A stretch of DNA of 64,000 bases from positions 124,001 through 188,000 of the forward strand of contig JAHHHL010000004.1 in NCBI GenBank assembly GCA_019359375.1, given 5' to 3'. A program made the position numbers and the translations under genes. This document shows, piece by piece, positions 42,249-50,017 of the stretch (positions within the stretch are counted from its first letter, which is position 1; every line of letters begins with the position of its first letter). The notes under the pieces are model-generated. The model was not told where the DNA came from. It saw only the letters and a program-made list of their open reading frames with translations, and searched no databases. Source of the DNA: Lyngbya sp. HA4199-MV5. Its GTDB lineage: Bacteria; Cyanobacteriota; Cyanobacteriia; Leptolyngbyales; Leptolyngbyaceae.

Positions 42249-43022
42249 ATGATTGGTAGACCGATGATCGGCAAAGCGTGGTCGATCGCGTCTGGCAAGC
42301 GGCATGGTCAGTGGGTGTCGTCTATCTCAAAAGCAACTCTGGCTTGGGTACTCAGCCTGGGTGTGGTTCTGTGTTACCCTGCGATCGCGGCAGACCCAGT
42401 TTCGACAGCTTCTAAGACAAGCCTTCAGCCTGATTTAACCCCCTTAGATGTCAAAGCACTTCAGCCCGATCGTGCCCCTGCTTATGTGGTGACGGCAACC
42501 CGCATCTCTCTGACGCAACTGAGTATTCCTAGCCTCTGGTGGCTTCAGGAACAGCTTGCCAATGAAGAGACCTATGGTGGCAATCTGCTAGAGAATTGGT
42601 TGGCGTATCCAAACAGTGGCAGTCAACCCGGTCGCGTTGATCTCGTTGTCAATCGCCAGTCCTGGAGCTTGCTGGACTATCTCGATCGCTATGCGTTCAT
42701 CCATGCCTTTGGGGAAGCCGGTCGCGATTATGGTTACAACGTCAGGGTGTTTGATGGGCAAGCCGCATTGTTGGGTGCCTCCACCTGTGACTTTAGTACG
42801 GTCAGCATTGATGGGTTGCAGCGTCGTCAATTTGCCGCACGCATCCGTGAGACCGATCCCCTGAATACAAGCCCCTCAGAGCCTTCATCGGCTCAGCCCG
42901 AAGACTCGATCGCCTGTCAAATTTTGCTCGACTCTTCAGGCAAGGCAGGGTTAAGAGGTGGCTCTAACCAGTTGCTCCCTGGCGCAAATGGAGCCAAAGC
43001 GCTTGGTATTGGTCAGCCGTAG
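42249..43022 (+). CDS. Exported protein of unknown function
   Basis: 257 residues from the ATG at 42249, right after the ComFB stop; an ATG at 42264 is possible. A signal peptide (hydrophobic at about 30-48) ends at AIAADP. The mature part contains VVTATRISLTQLSIPSLWWL and VDLVVNRQSWSLLDYLDRYAF. I do not recognise the family. The last 59 bp overlap the 3' end of the convergent solute-binding-protein gene. Confidence 0.72.
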   Translation: MIGRPMIGKAWSIASGKRHGQWVSSISKATLAWVLSLGVVLCYPAIAADPVSTASKTSLQPDLTPLDVKALQPDRAPAYVVTATRISLTQLSIPSLWWLQEQLANEETYGGNLLENWLAYPNSGSQPGRVDLVVNRQSWSLLDYLDRYAFIHAFGEAGRDYGYNVRVFDGQAALLGASTCDFSTVSIDGLQRRQFAARIRETDPLNTSPSEPSSAQPEDSIACQILLDSSGKAGLRGGSNQLLPGANGAKALGIGQP

Positions 43023-44199
43023 CGCGATCGAGCGGTTGCAGAAATTCGCTCTTGTCTCGAATCGCCGCGTCTGGTAGCAGGACTGTATTCTGACTCAGCG
43101 CAGGAGGCAAGTTGGCGATCGGGGTTTCCAGCACCGCTGGAGAGGCTGCGCGGCTGAGTAGAGAGAGCTGGCTGGCAATTTCAGGTCGCCAACAAAAACT
43201 AATCCAATCCGCTGCAAGGGAGGATAAGTCAGGAGCAGCGACGGCTGGACGCACCCAGAGATCAGCCCACAGTGTGGTACCAGCTTTGGGCACAACAGCC
43301 GCAATCGTTGGGCTACGCTGCACTAGAGGCAGCACATCGGTTGACCACCCAACGGCTACCCACGTCTCGCCGAGCAGCAGGGGTTGCAGATAAGCATTGG
43401 AGCTATATAGCTTGGTCTGCTGATTCAGTGCCGTCAGTGTCGCTTTGAGCTGAGGCACCGTGTTTGGATTGAGGGTGTTATAAGATTGCCCTAGCTGCTT
43501 GAGGGTCAGCCCAATCACTTCACGAGGCTGATCCAGCAAGGAGATGCGTCCTTTTAAATCCGATCGCCACAAATCTGCCCAGTCGGTTGGCGGTTGCAAC
43601 CCTTTCTCTTTGAAGATGTCCTGGCGATAGGCAATCACGGTGCTGCCCCACCGATAGGGCGCTCCCCAAACCTTAGCAGCAGAGGATGTCGGGGCACGTC
43701 TCGTCACCAGCGTTTTCCAGGCTTGCGGCAATTGCTCCCAGCCCGACAGTTGCCTGGGATCCAACGGGTGAAGTAAACCTTGCTGAATGGCTTTGTCTAG
43801 CCAGTAATCACCGAGCGTCACCAAATCTGCTGTTGCTAGAGGAGAACGCTTGCCCAAGAAGGGCACCCAGCCAAAGCCACCAGACGTAGACTCGGCTTGT
43901 CCTTGATGCTTCCACGCTTGCAGCCGTTCAAAGAGGGGTTGCACCTGCGGCTCGATCGCAAGGTTCAGCCTTCCAGATGACGATGATTGCCTCAAGTGCT
44001 TGCGGAACGCTCCCACAATTTGTGGTGGAATCGAGCCATTTAGCACCTGCAAGCTCAGCGTTTGAGCATTCTGACCCGCGCAACCCATGAGAAGCTGACC
44101 GAGTGTGATGCCGATCGCGCCTGTTAAAAACGAACGACGCGTATATAGATAAGGTGTGGAGTGTGGGGTGTCGGGTGTAGAGGAAAGGAGACGAATCAT
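42964..44199 (-). CDS. Extracellular solute-binding lipoprotein (PotD/F-like)
   Basis: 411 residues. The signal region TRRSFLTGAIGITLGQLLMG-Cys has a twin-arginine stretch and a lipobox, so the protein is exported and likely lipid-anchored. The periplasmic binding fold matches the spermidine/putrescine-binding group (WGSTVIAYRQDIF, then DWADLWRSDLKGRISLLD). No permease or ATPase genes are adjacent. The first ~20 residues (STPDTPHSTPYLYT) are encoded by heptamer repeats at about 44154-44185. The 3' end overlaps the convergent gene. Confidence 0.85.
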   Translation of the reverse strand: MIRLLSSTPDTPHSTPYLYTRRSFLTGAIGITLGQLLMGCAGQNAQTLSLQVLNGSIPPQIVGAFRKHLRQSSSSGRLNLAIEPQVQPLFERLQAWKHQGQAESTSGGFGWVPFLGKRSPLATADLVTLGDYWLDKAIQQGLLHPLDPRQLSGWEQLPQAWKTLVTRRAPTSSAAKVWGAPYRWGSTVIAYRQDIFKEKGLQPPTDWADLWRSDLKGRISLLDQPREVIGLTLKQLGQSYNTLNPNTVPQLKATLTALNQQTKLYSSNAYLQPLLLGETWVAVGWSTDVLPLVQRSPTIAAVVPKAGTTLWADLWVRPAVAAPDLSSLAADWISFCWRPEIASQLSLLSRAASPAVLETPIANLPPALSQNTVLLPDAAIRDKSEFLQPLDRATADQYQALWLHLRQGATG

Positions 44200-45122
44200 C
44201 GTGTTATGTCCTGGCGTTTCTCATTCAAGCACAGTACAAGCTCTTTAAATTCAAGCCAGAAGGCAGGTCAAAACTCTCTTTGCGTCTGCCCTCTGCTGTT
44301 TTGCGACGGTACTTCACTGTGCTAAAACCCTCTAAGCGACAACGCTTGAATAGTGACAGCAAGGTGCGATCGAAGAATACGTTGGTTTTCAGTGGCAATC
44401 AGTGAATCAACACCAAACTTTTTGTAGGGTCGTTCCACGTCACTCCGCAGGGCGCATCTCAGCTTTGTATTGCATAGTGCGAGCGTCTCGCTCGCGAGCG
44501 AGACGCTCGCACTCCAAAAAAACTTGACCTTACAAAATTGGGATACACCCACCCCGCACAGTAGAGTGATAGGTTCTTTCCGTAGCCCATAAACCTGTAC
44601 AGACCGTAAAAATCTTGAATGGTAAGCATTTCTAATAGAAAAACCTAACTGAATGGACTCTTTCTTGAGGCAGTTTTTAACTAAAATTTGCGATGAACTT
44701 TGTGGGGATCGCAATTCATTTCTTGACTGCATTTCTCTTGACCGCATTGTTGGTCAATCAGCGCCTTACACCAACTATAGCAAGCCCCAATGAGTAGCCA
44801 TGTGGAAATGCTCTCAGCAAGGTCTCATTCACCATCGCTCCGTGCAATACCTGGAAGCCTGTCAACATCGATACAGCATGGCTTCGATGCCACTTGCAGC
44901 GATCGATCATCTCGTTGCAAAAGGCGTTGAAACAAGCAGGGTTTAAGCTATTTAGCGCTTGAGCAAACAGGGTTGTTAGGGCGTTTGACCGTGATCAATC
45001 GCATTATAGATTGCAATTTAATCATCCTGCCCAAAGCTTAAATGATTCAGGAGTAACCCTCGGTATGAGCAATTAGCTACTTAGAATGATTCCTAGAAGA
45101 TTAGGTCAAATTGGGGCACTGA
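44200..45122. other. Long intergenic region
   Basis: About 920 bp. It contains the 36-bp palindrome at 44477. A 141-codon leftward frame (44322-44747) runs through that palindrome and is probably spurious. No tRNA, terminator or full mobile element recognised. Confidence 0.4.
44477..44512. repeat. Perfect 36-bp palindrome
   Basis: GTGCGAGCGTCTCGCTCG is followed directly by its exact reverse complement. CG-rich in an AT-richer setting. It resembles interspersed palindromic repeats seen in cyanobacterial genomes. Confidence 0.9.
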
Positions 45123-45497
45123 ATGGATACCCTGCAAAAGCAGATCAATATTATGAGTACGAAGGTTGATGCGTTGTATCAACTCATTGAGCAACTCAGC
45201 AATCAACTGTCGGACGTAGCAACTGAATGCAAATTCGGGGTCGATCAAATGCAGCGCTCTGACAGCGAAACAACCAGTAGCTATCGCTCCTACCAGGTCT
45301 ATGCCGGATTAGATGCCAGCATGGAACACAAGGATGTCCTGGTCGATCATACCGGGGTAGATGCAACCGCTCATAGTGGCGAAAAACAACTTGCGCCTGA
45401 GGTGCAAGTGCAGCGCTTAACCGCACAGCTAACGGCTGCTTACAATCGAATTGCGGCGCTGGAAGAACAACTGCTTTCGAGGCGGATTCACAGTTAG
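45123..45497 (+). CDS. Small coiled-coil protein of unknown function
   Basis: 124 residues. Residues 1-38 (STKVDALYQLIEQLSNQLSD) and 97-120 (QRLTAQLTAAYNRIAALEEQ) have heptad-like hydrophobic spacing and probably form coiled coils. The middle is polar and disordered. No cysteines beyond one, no signal peptide, no known domain. Confidence 0.65.
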   Translation: MDTLQKQINIMSTKVDALYQLIEQLSNQLSDVATECKFGVDQMQRSDSETTSSYRSYQVYAGLDASMEHKDVLVDHTGVDATAHSGEKQLAPEVQVQRLTAQLTAAYNRIAALEEQLLSRRIHS

Positions 45498-45535
45498 TCA
45501 TCGTGTCAGGACGCATAGCATCGGGAAGGTGGGTG

Positions 45536-46762
45536 TCAGAAAGATAGGCGGTTGATTTGCTGCTGGCGCTCTGCTAGGGTGTCGATCGCCTCCAGTAGTT
45601 TCGGTTGGCTCCAGCCTTGATAAAGGTGAGCCGCGATCGCGCAACCGCCCGCGCCAACGCCTTCTTTAACGAAGCCTTGCTCGTATGCCTGTAGCTGCTT
45701 GTGGCGTGATCTCGCCAAGCTAAGCTGAGTGGCAATCAGCGGCACATCACCGACCAGGTTCGCCAGTCCTACTGTGTCGCCTGTCTCATCCTCTGCTACC
45801 CAGCGAGTTGTGCCAATAGCAATTTGTTCGGGTCGCCATGCAAGCTTATGCGACTGGGCGATCGCCCTCAGCAGAGCGTAGACAGCCAGCATCTGAGTGC
45901 CGCCAGCCAATAAAACACCACTGGCTTGGCTAGCAGCGATCGCCATTCCTGCTACCACAATTTGCATTGGATCGCCGACTGCCGCCACAATTTCAAGGGG
46001 GGAACGTTGGCAAAGGAGCGTGTTTTGTACGAGAGATGATGTCGCTTCTCGCAAGCCCGATCGCTGCAAGCCTTCTTCTACAAGCTCCCATTTTTGATGA
46101 TGGTTGCAGGTCGCGTGGCTACTGTTGACCTTGCCTGCCGCTGCCACCCCCAAGCCTGTCAAGACACCTAAAGCCGTGGTCGTGCCACCCACCACACATT
46201 CGCCCAGAATCAGAAGATTCGTTGTTGCTCCGAGTGTTGCGCCCCATTGCAAACCCTGGTGTAGCAAATGTTCTACGGTCGCTAGCGGCATGGCGTGACC
46301 GGAACTCAGGCACCTGGCAGGAGTTCCTCCCAGGTTGATCGCTGGCACTGTTGGCGGCATTGGCAATCCCGCATTCAACAGCGAGAGTGGAATCTGTTGC
46401 CCAGCAACGATCGCCCGCGAAAGAAAGACGGGTGATGCGCCAACATCGAGTGGCGGCAGTGGGTAGGCTGGCGAAACTTGTGGTCCATCATGCAAAAACT
46501 CAGCATCCGCAATCGCGGTGTATTGGCGATCGGTCGGCGTTGCACCCGCTGCCGAAATTCCTGGCACCAGACCTGTCTCTGTAAAGCCCAGGATGCAAGC
46601 AAAATGTGGTCGCTGACCCCGATGCTGCTGCAACCAGCGCTCCCCCTGTTTCAACTGAGTATAAACTCGGTTCATCGGCAACTGAGCGGACGCTAGAACG
46701 GCTTCTACCGATTGCCCTCCCACTCCCCACTCTCCACTCCCGACTCCCCACTCCCTACTCAT
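45536..46762 (-). CDS. CobT-like nicotinate mononucleotide phosphoribosyltransferase
   Basis: 408 residues. The cyanobacterial/archaeal CobT-type family is shown by FTETGLVPGISAAGATPTDR, LPPLDVGASPVFLSRAI and TTALGVLTGLGVAA. The family is annotated as dimethylbenzimidazole phosphoribosyltransferase for cobamide lower-ligand activation. The first ~17 residues (Trp, Gly, Val, Ser-rich) come from an STRR tract; the real start may lie downstream. The ATG overlaps the stop codon of the DUF2232 gene. Confidence 0.87.
   Translation of the reverse strand: MSREWGVGSGEWGVGGQSVEAVLASAQLPMNRVYTQLKQGERWLQQHRGQRPHFACILGFTETGLVPGISAAGATPTDRQYTAIADAEFLHDGPQVSPAYPLPPLDVGASPVFLSRAIVAGQQIPLSLLNAGLPMPPTVPAINLGGTPARCLSSGHAMPLATVEHLLHQGLQWGATLGATTNLLILGECVVGGTTTALGVLTGLGVAAAGKVNSSHATCNHHQKWELVEEGLQRSGLREATSSLVQNTLLCQRSPLEIVAAVGDPMQIVVAGMAIAASQASGVLLAGGTQMLAVYALLRAIAQSHKLAWRPEQIAIGTTRWVAEDETGDTVGLANLVGDVPLIATQLSLARSRHKQLQAYEQGFVKEGVGAGGCAIAAHLYQGWSQPKLLEAIDTLAERQQQINRLSF
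46707..46760. repeat. STRR heptamer tract at the cobT start
   Basis: CCCACTC/CCCACTC/TCCACTC/CCGACTC-type heptamers running up to the ATG. Read in frame as EWGVGSGEWGVGG. Confidence 0.85.
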
Positions 46763-47600
46763 AATCCATCAGCACCTGCACCCACCGCGGCGGTCTCGGA
46801 ATGGGATCACCCAGGCGATCGAGCAGTAGCCACGCCACCAGGTGAACAACAAACACATACACAACGTTGTTGAGCACAATCATGCCGACGATCGCAGCCT
46901 GTACCAGCTCTAAGCCAGGTTGAAACAGAAACCCTAGCTTAACGAACAGCCACTCCAGCAAATCTGTGGTTTGAGTCGTGGCATACAGCCAGAGATCATC
47001 GCCCAACAGTAAGGAGACGAGCCAGACGCGAAAGAAGAATCCAAGCGACCCCAACAGGCTGCCAATGGTAATCGACACACTCCATTGCGCACCGCGTCGC
47101 CAAAGGACACCAAACAGTACACCCATCAGACCATAGGGCATGACAAAGAGAATACTGCGTGCTGGTCCCATCAACACACTCAGCAGCAAGCCAGAGACCA
47201 ATGCACCCATCCACGCCGCACGACTGCCCCAGCGCAGGTAGGTGAGCGCGATCGGAATGGAAAAAAAGAGCCGCAATAAAGGTCCGATCGGAAAGTAATA
47301 GTTCACTAAAAAGACGAGACTGGCAGCACTGGCTAAAAACGCAGTTTCTACCATAATCAGCGGCACTGACGGATCAATCGTTCGCGGTAATCCCCTAGCA
47401 TGAGGTTGACCAAAAAGACGATCCTCGCCTGGTTTGCGATCGTCCGCTGGTGTTTGGGGACGCTCTAGCGCCGCCTCTACTTCACGCCAGGAAGCCTCAT
47501 CGAAAGCGGTGTCCCTGCCAAGACTAGCTGCATCAAAGGCATCATCAGTCCGGTTCGCTGGATTGGCTTCAGAGGGGTTGGCTTCAGAAGAATCAGTCAT
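46755..47600 (-). CDS. DUF2232 membrane protein
   Basis: 281 residues. The first ~75 residues are acidic and polar, followed by six to eight hydrophobic segments. FFSIPIALTYLRWGSRAAWMG, then FVMPYGLMGVLFGVLW, are typical of DUF2232 (YybS-like, possible ECF-type transport or membrane-biogenesis protein). Its stop codon overlaps the cobT-like start, so the two genes are co-transcribed; a cobalamin-related transport role is possible but unproven. Confidence 0.86.
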   Translation of the reverse strand: MTDSSEANPSEANPANRTDDAFDAASLGRDTAFDEASWREVEAALERPQTPADDRKPGEDRLFGQPHARGLPRTIDPSVPLIMVETAFLASAASLVFLVNYYFPIGPLLRLFFSIPIALTYLRWGSRAAWMGALVSGLLLSVLMGPARSILFVMPYGLMGVLFGVLWRRGAQWSVSITIGSLLGSLGFFFRVWLVSLLLGDDLWLYATTQTTDLLEWLFVKLGFLFQPGLELVQAAIVGMIVLNNVVYVFVVHLVAWLLLDRLGDPIPRPPRWVQVLMDYE

Positions 47601-47780
47601 GCAGTCTTAAGCAAAGGGGCAACGGAAAAATCTAGAAAAGAATAGATAGCTTTATGCTCGCGTTAAACCATCGGTACATCTGACGAAAGTAGATGTTTGA
47701 GGGCAAGGTCATTGACAATCCCTGGATTGATTAGCCCTGGCTTGAGGTCGATCGCACAGTCTTGCAATCCATGCCTGACT

Positions 47781-48272
47781 TCAAGGGGTTGTTTCACCCT
47801 GAACCACTAACACCGAACAGTGGGCATGATGCACTGCATAGTTGCTCACACTCCCCAGCAAGACCTCTGATAACCCCTTGCGACCTCGTCGTCCAACCAC
47901 AATCAGGTCTGCGCCCCAGGCTTGAGCAGTTGCACACAGCAGCGGTTCAATATCGCCGACTTCTAGCCTTGTCTCAGCTTGTACCCCGCCTTGACGCGCC
48001 GCTTCGCTGTATTGCTGAAGCAATGCCTGCACAGCCTCTTTGCGGGATTCAAGGTTTGGCTGCTGTGCGAGATAGGTGCTACTCATCGTGTCTGGTGCAA
48101 ACAAACCCACCTCAGCAGGCAGACTGGGCGGCTGTACAAGCGAAGTATCACTCACACCGCTAAACAACAATAAAGTTGCCGGAGTCGCTTGGGCTAAGGC
48201 AAGGGCTTGCGCGAAAACAGCGTTGCTCAAGTTGGAGTCGTCGAGGGCAACCACAATCTTATGAAAACTCAT
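47781..48272 (-). CDS. Universal stress protein (UspA family)
   Basis: 163 residues. The N-terminal strand KIVVALDDSNLSNAVFAQAL and the C-terminal GRRGRKGLSEVLLGSVSNYA motif (G-2x-G-9x-G-S) are those of ATP-binding Usp proteins. Length is normal. A stand-alone leftward gene; cytosolic. Confidence 0.93.
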   Translation of the reverse strand: MSFHKIVVALDDSNLSNAVFAQALALAQATPATLLLFSGVSDTSLVQPPSLPAEVGLFAPDTMSSTYLAQQPNLESRKEAVQALLQQYSEAARQGGVQAETRLEVGDIEPLLCATAQAWGADLIVVGRRGRKGLSEVLLGSVSNYAVHHAHCSVLVVQGETTP

Positions 48273-48370
48273 GAGCCTTTCTCCATTCGCCCAATAGATC
48301 TATCTTACGAGCGTTTAGAGCGCAGCGGATCGGTGTGGGATCGATCGCGCCTGAGCTTATAAACCTGAGC

Positions 48371-48796
48371 TTATAAAAGGGAGGCGGTGCTGGCTCGCAG
48401 CACGTACATACGACGACTGAGATGTACCAGCAACTTTTGCATACTGCCGGGATGCAGAATGGTCCACAGGTTGATGCTCAGGCAAGAGGTTCCTAGCAGC
48501 AGTAAGACAAATGTGGGTAGCATCACAACGCCGACGATGAACCAGGTCAACACATGGAGCATCATTGAAAGGGCAAAGACACTGCCTACTCCTGAGACCT
48601 GCCAAACTTGAAGGGCAGGACGCTTTAGCCCAACCAGCACGATCGCGCACAGCGTAGTCAGTACGTTAGCGGGTACTAAAGCAGCACAGATGGCTACACA
48701 GTGGTGATGGGAAAACTCAAGCAGATTGCTGAAATCAAACATTAGCTCATCAAAGTGGGTGGCGTTAGCAAACGGTCTGGCTTGCTTTACGTTCAC
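48371..48796 (-). CDS. Small integral membrane protein of unknown function
   Basis: 141 residues from a GTG at 48796, or 123 from an ATG at 48742; neither start has a strong site. Four hydrophobic segments are evident (HHHCVAICAALVPANVLTTL onward). It has a His-His-His-Cys run before TM1. No family recognised. Confidence 0.65.
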   Translation of the reverse strand: MNVKQARPFANATHFDELMFDFSNLLEFSHHHCVAICAALVPANVLTTLCAIVLVGLKRPALQVWQVSGVGSVFALSMMLHVLTWFIVGVVMLPTFVLLLLGTSCLSINLWTILHPGSMQKLLVHLSRRMYVLRASTASLL

Positions 48797-48877
48797 TATA
48801 TGTAACGCAGATAAGAGTGAGTCCAGAAAAAACTACAAAAAACTCAAGATTTACAGGAACACGTAGAATCGCCGATT

Positions 48878-49057
48878 TCAGCCTTTAGCCCTTACTTTAG
48901 CAGCCCGTGCGAACTCGCCTTGAGAAACTGGCTTTAACAATTCAACAGGGAATCCATAACATTCTGCAACAGCATCAAGACAGTGCAGACCTGCAAGCGC
49001 CAGCAGAAAGCGACGGCTACTTAACGGCTTCGCACCGGCTTGGCTAGGGGCTGTCAT
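48878..49057 (-). CDS. Doubtful small protein abutting a MITE
   Basis: About 59 codons. The start ATG and first codons (MTAPS) come from the end of the 115-bp element at 49052. The remainder (RRFLLALAGLHCLDAVAECYG) looks protein-like with two Cys. It may be a real short gene whose start was altered by the insertion, or a remnant. Confidence 0.35.
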   Translation of the reverse strand: MTAPSQAGAKPLSSRRFLLALAGLHCLDAVAECYGFPVELLKPVSQGEFARAAKVRAKG

Positions 49058-49167
49058 CAATGACGACTACATATCACTTGCAGCAAAGGTTTCAGCCTCT
49101 AGCTTGGTGTGTTAGGACGGGCGCGATCGTGCTGATAGCGCAAAGTTTCGGAGCTGAACTGATGACG
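49052..49167 (+). mobile_element. 115-bp MITE-like element, family 1, copy C
   Basis: Starts TGTCATCAATGA and ends GAACTGATGACG. Shares AGGACGGGCGCGATC and TTTCGGAGCTGAA with copy B. No coding capacity. Confidence 0.88.
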
Positions 49168-49203
49168 CGCCACAAGCATTGCCCAAACGGAGCCATCCAC
49201 AGC

Positions 49204-49827
49204 TTACGAAACTCTCGCCCGTGACGACGGTTTCATTCGTGACGCTTGCCCGCGTACACCGTGTCCGCGCAGAAAGTGATCAGCAATTTTAGAGCGCTGC
49301 TGCCAGTCAGATTTGAGTGGGTTATCAAACTTCCCTGGGCTAAGCAAACTGGTGATTTCTTCCCAAAGCGATCGATCGGCTGTGTGCAGGTCAAGCAGCA
49401 TTAAGCCCACGCCTAGCAAGAGTAGCGTTACCCCTAGCACAAATAATCCTAAGGAAAGCGGCACCAACCATTCCAGATTGACCAACGCTCGTAACGCAAG
49501 AGCCAGGGTGCTGGCGATCGCGCACAGTAGCGCGTAGGCATTTGCCAGCACACCATAGCGGATGACCTGGTAGCGGTGCTGAAGCTGACGCAGGTACTTC
49601 TTCGCTTGCAGCACCCGGCTTGTTGCGCGATCGCCCCTCGACACATCGCTCCGCCCCTCATTGCTGATGCCCAGCAGATCAACACACTGCCGATTAGCCG
49701 TGTGCAACTGTTCTTCAAGAGCCGTTTGGCGCAAACTGATGCGGTTCAGCAGCAGCGTGCAAGCGAACGCCATTAACACCGAGTTTAAAACTAGCTGGAT
49801 CAACTGGGTTGTTTGCTCAACGCTCAT
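49204..49827 (-). CDS. DUF2721-like membrane protein
   Basis: 207 residues from the ATG at 49827, which has GGGAG seven bases upstream. One hydrophobic N-terminal helix (LNSVLMAFACTLLLNRI), a charged coiled-coil segment, and two more helices (YALLCAIASTLALAL, LSLGLFVLGVTLLLLGVGL). The layout resembles DUF2721 proteins. Function unknown. Confidence 0.7.
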   Translation of the reverse strand: MSVEQTTQLIQLVLNSVLMAFACTLLLNRISLRQTALEEQLHTANRQCVDLLGISNEGRSDVSRGDRATSRVLQAKKYLRQLQHRYQVIRYGVLANAYALLCAIASTLALALRALVNLEWLVPLSLGLFVLGVTLLLLGVGLMLLDLHTADRSLWEEITSLLSPGKFDNPLKSDWQQRSKIADHFLRGHGVRGQASRMKPSSRARVS

Positions 49828-50017
49828 AGGGTTCTCCCTTAGACGTGCAGGCAGTGTAGGCAAATCATACGGGTTGTTTGCCCATACCGCAATCAATAGT
49901 CATCAATATACCAGATAATTTAGTACATTTGAACCATCTTATACGCCGATTCGGTTTGTAGGAAGGGCATCTCAAAAGGGTACACGCAAAAAGGCGTTCC
50001 TTAAAATGATCATGCCT

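Noticed and set aside
44322-44747. 141-codon leftward frame in the intergenic region
   Set aside because: It runs through the perfect 36-bp palindrome, has no ribosome-binding site and shows no domain-like pattern.
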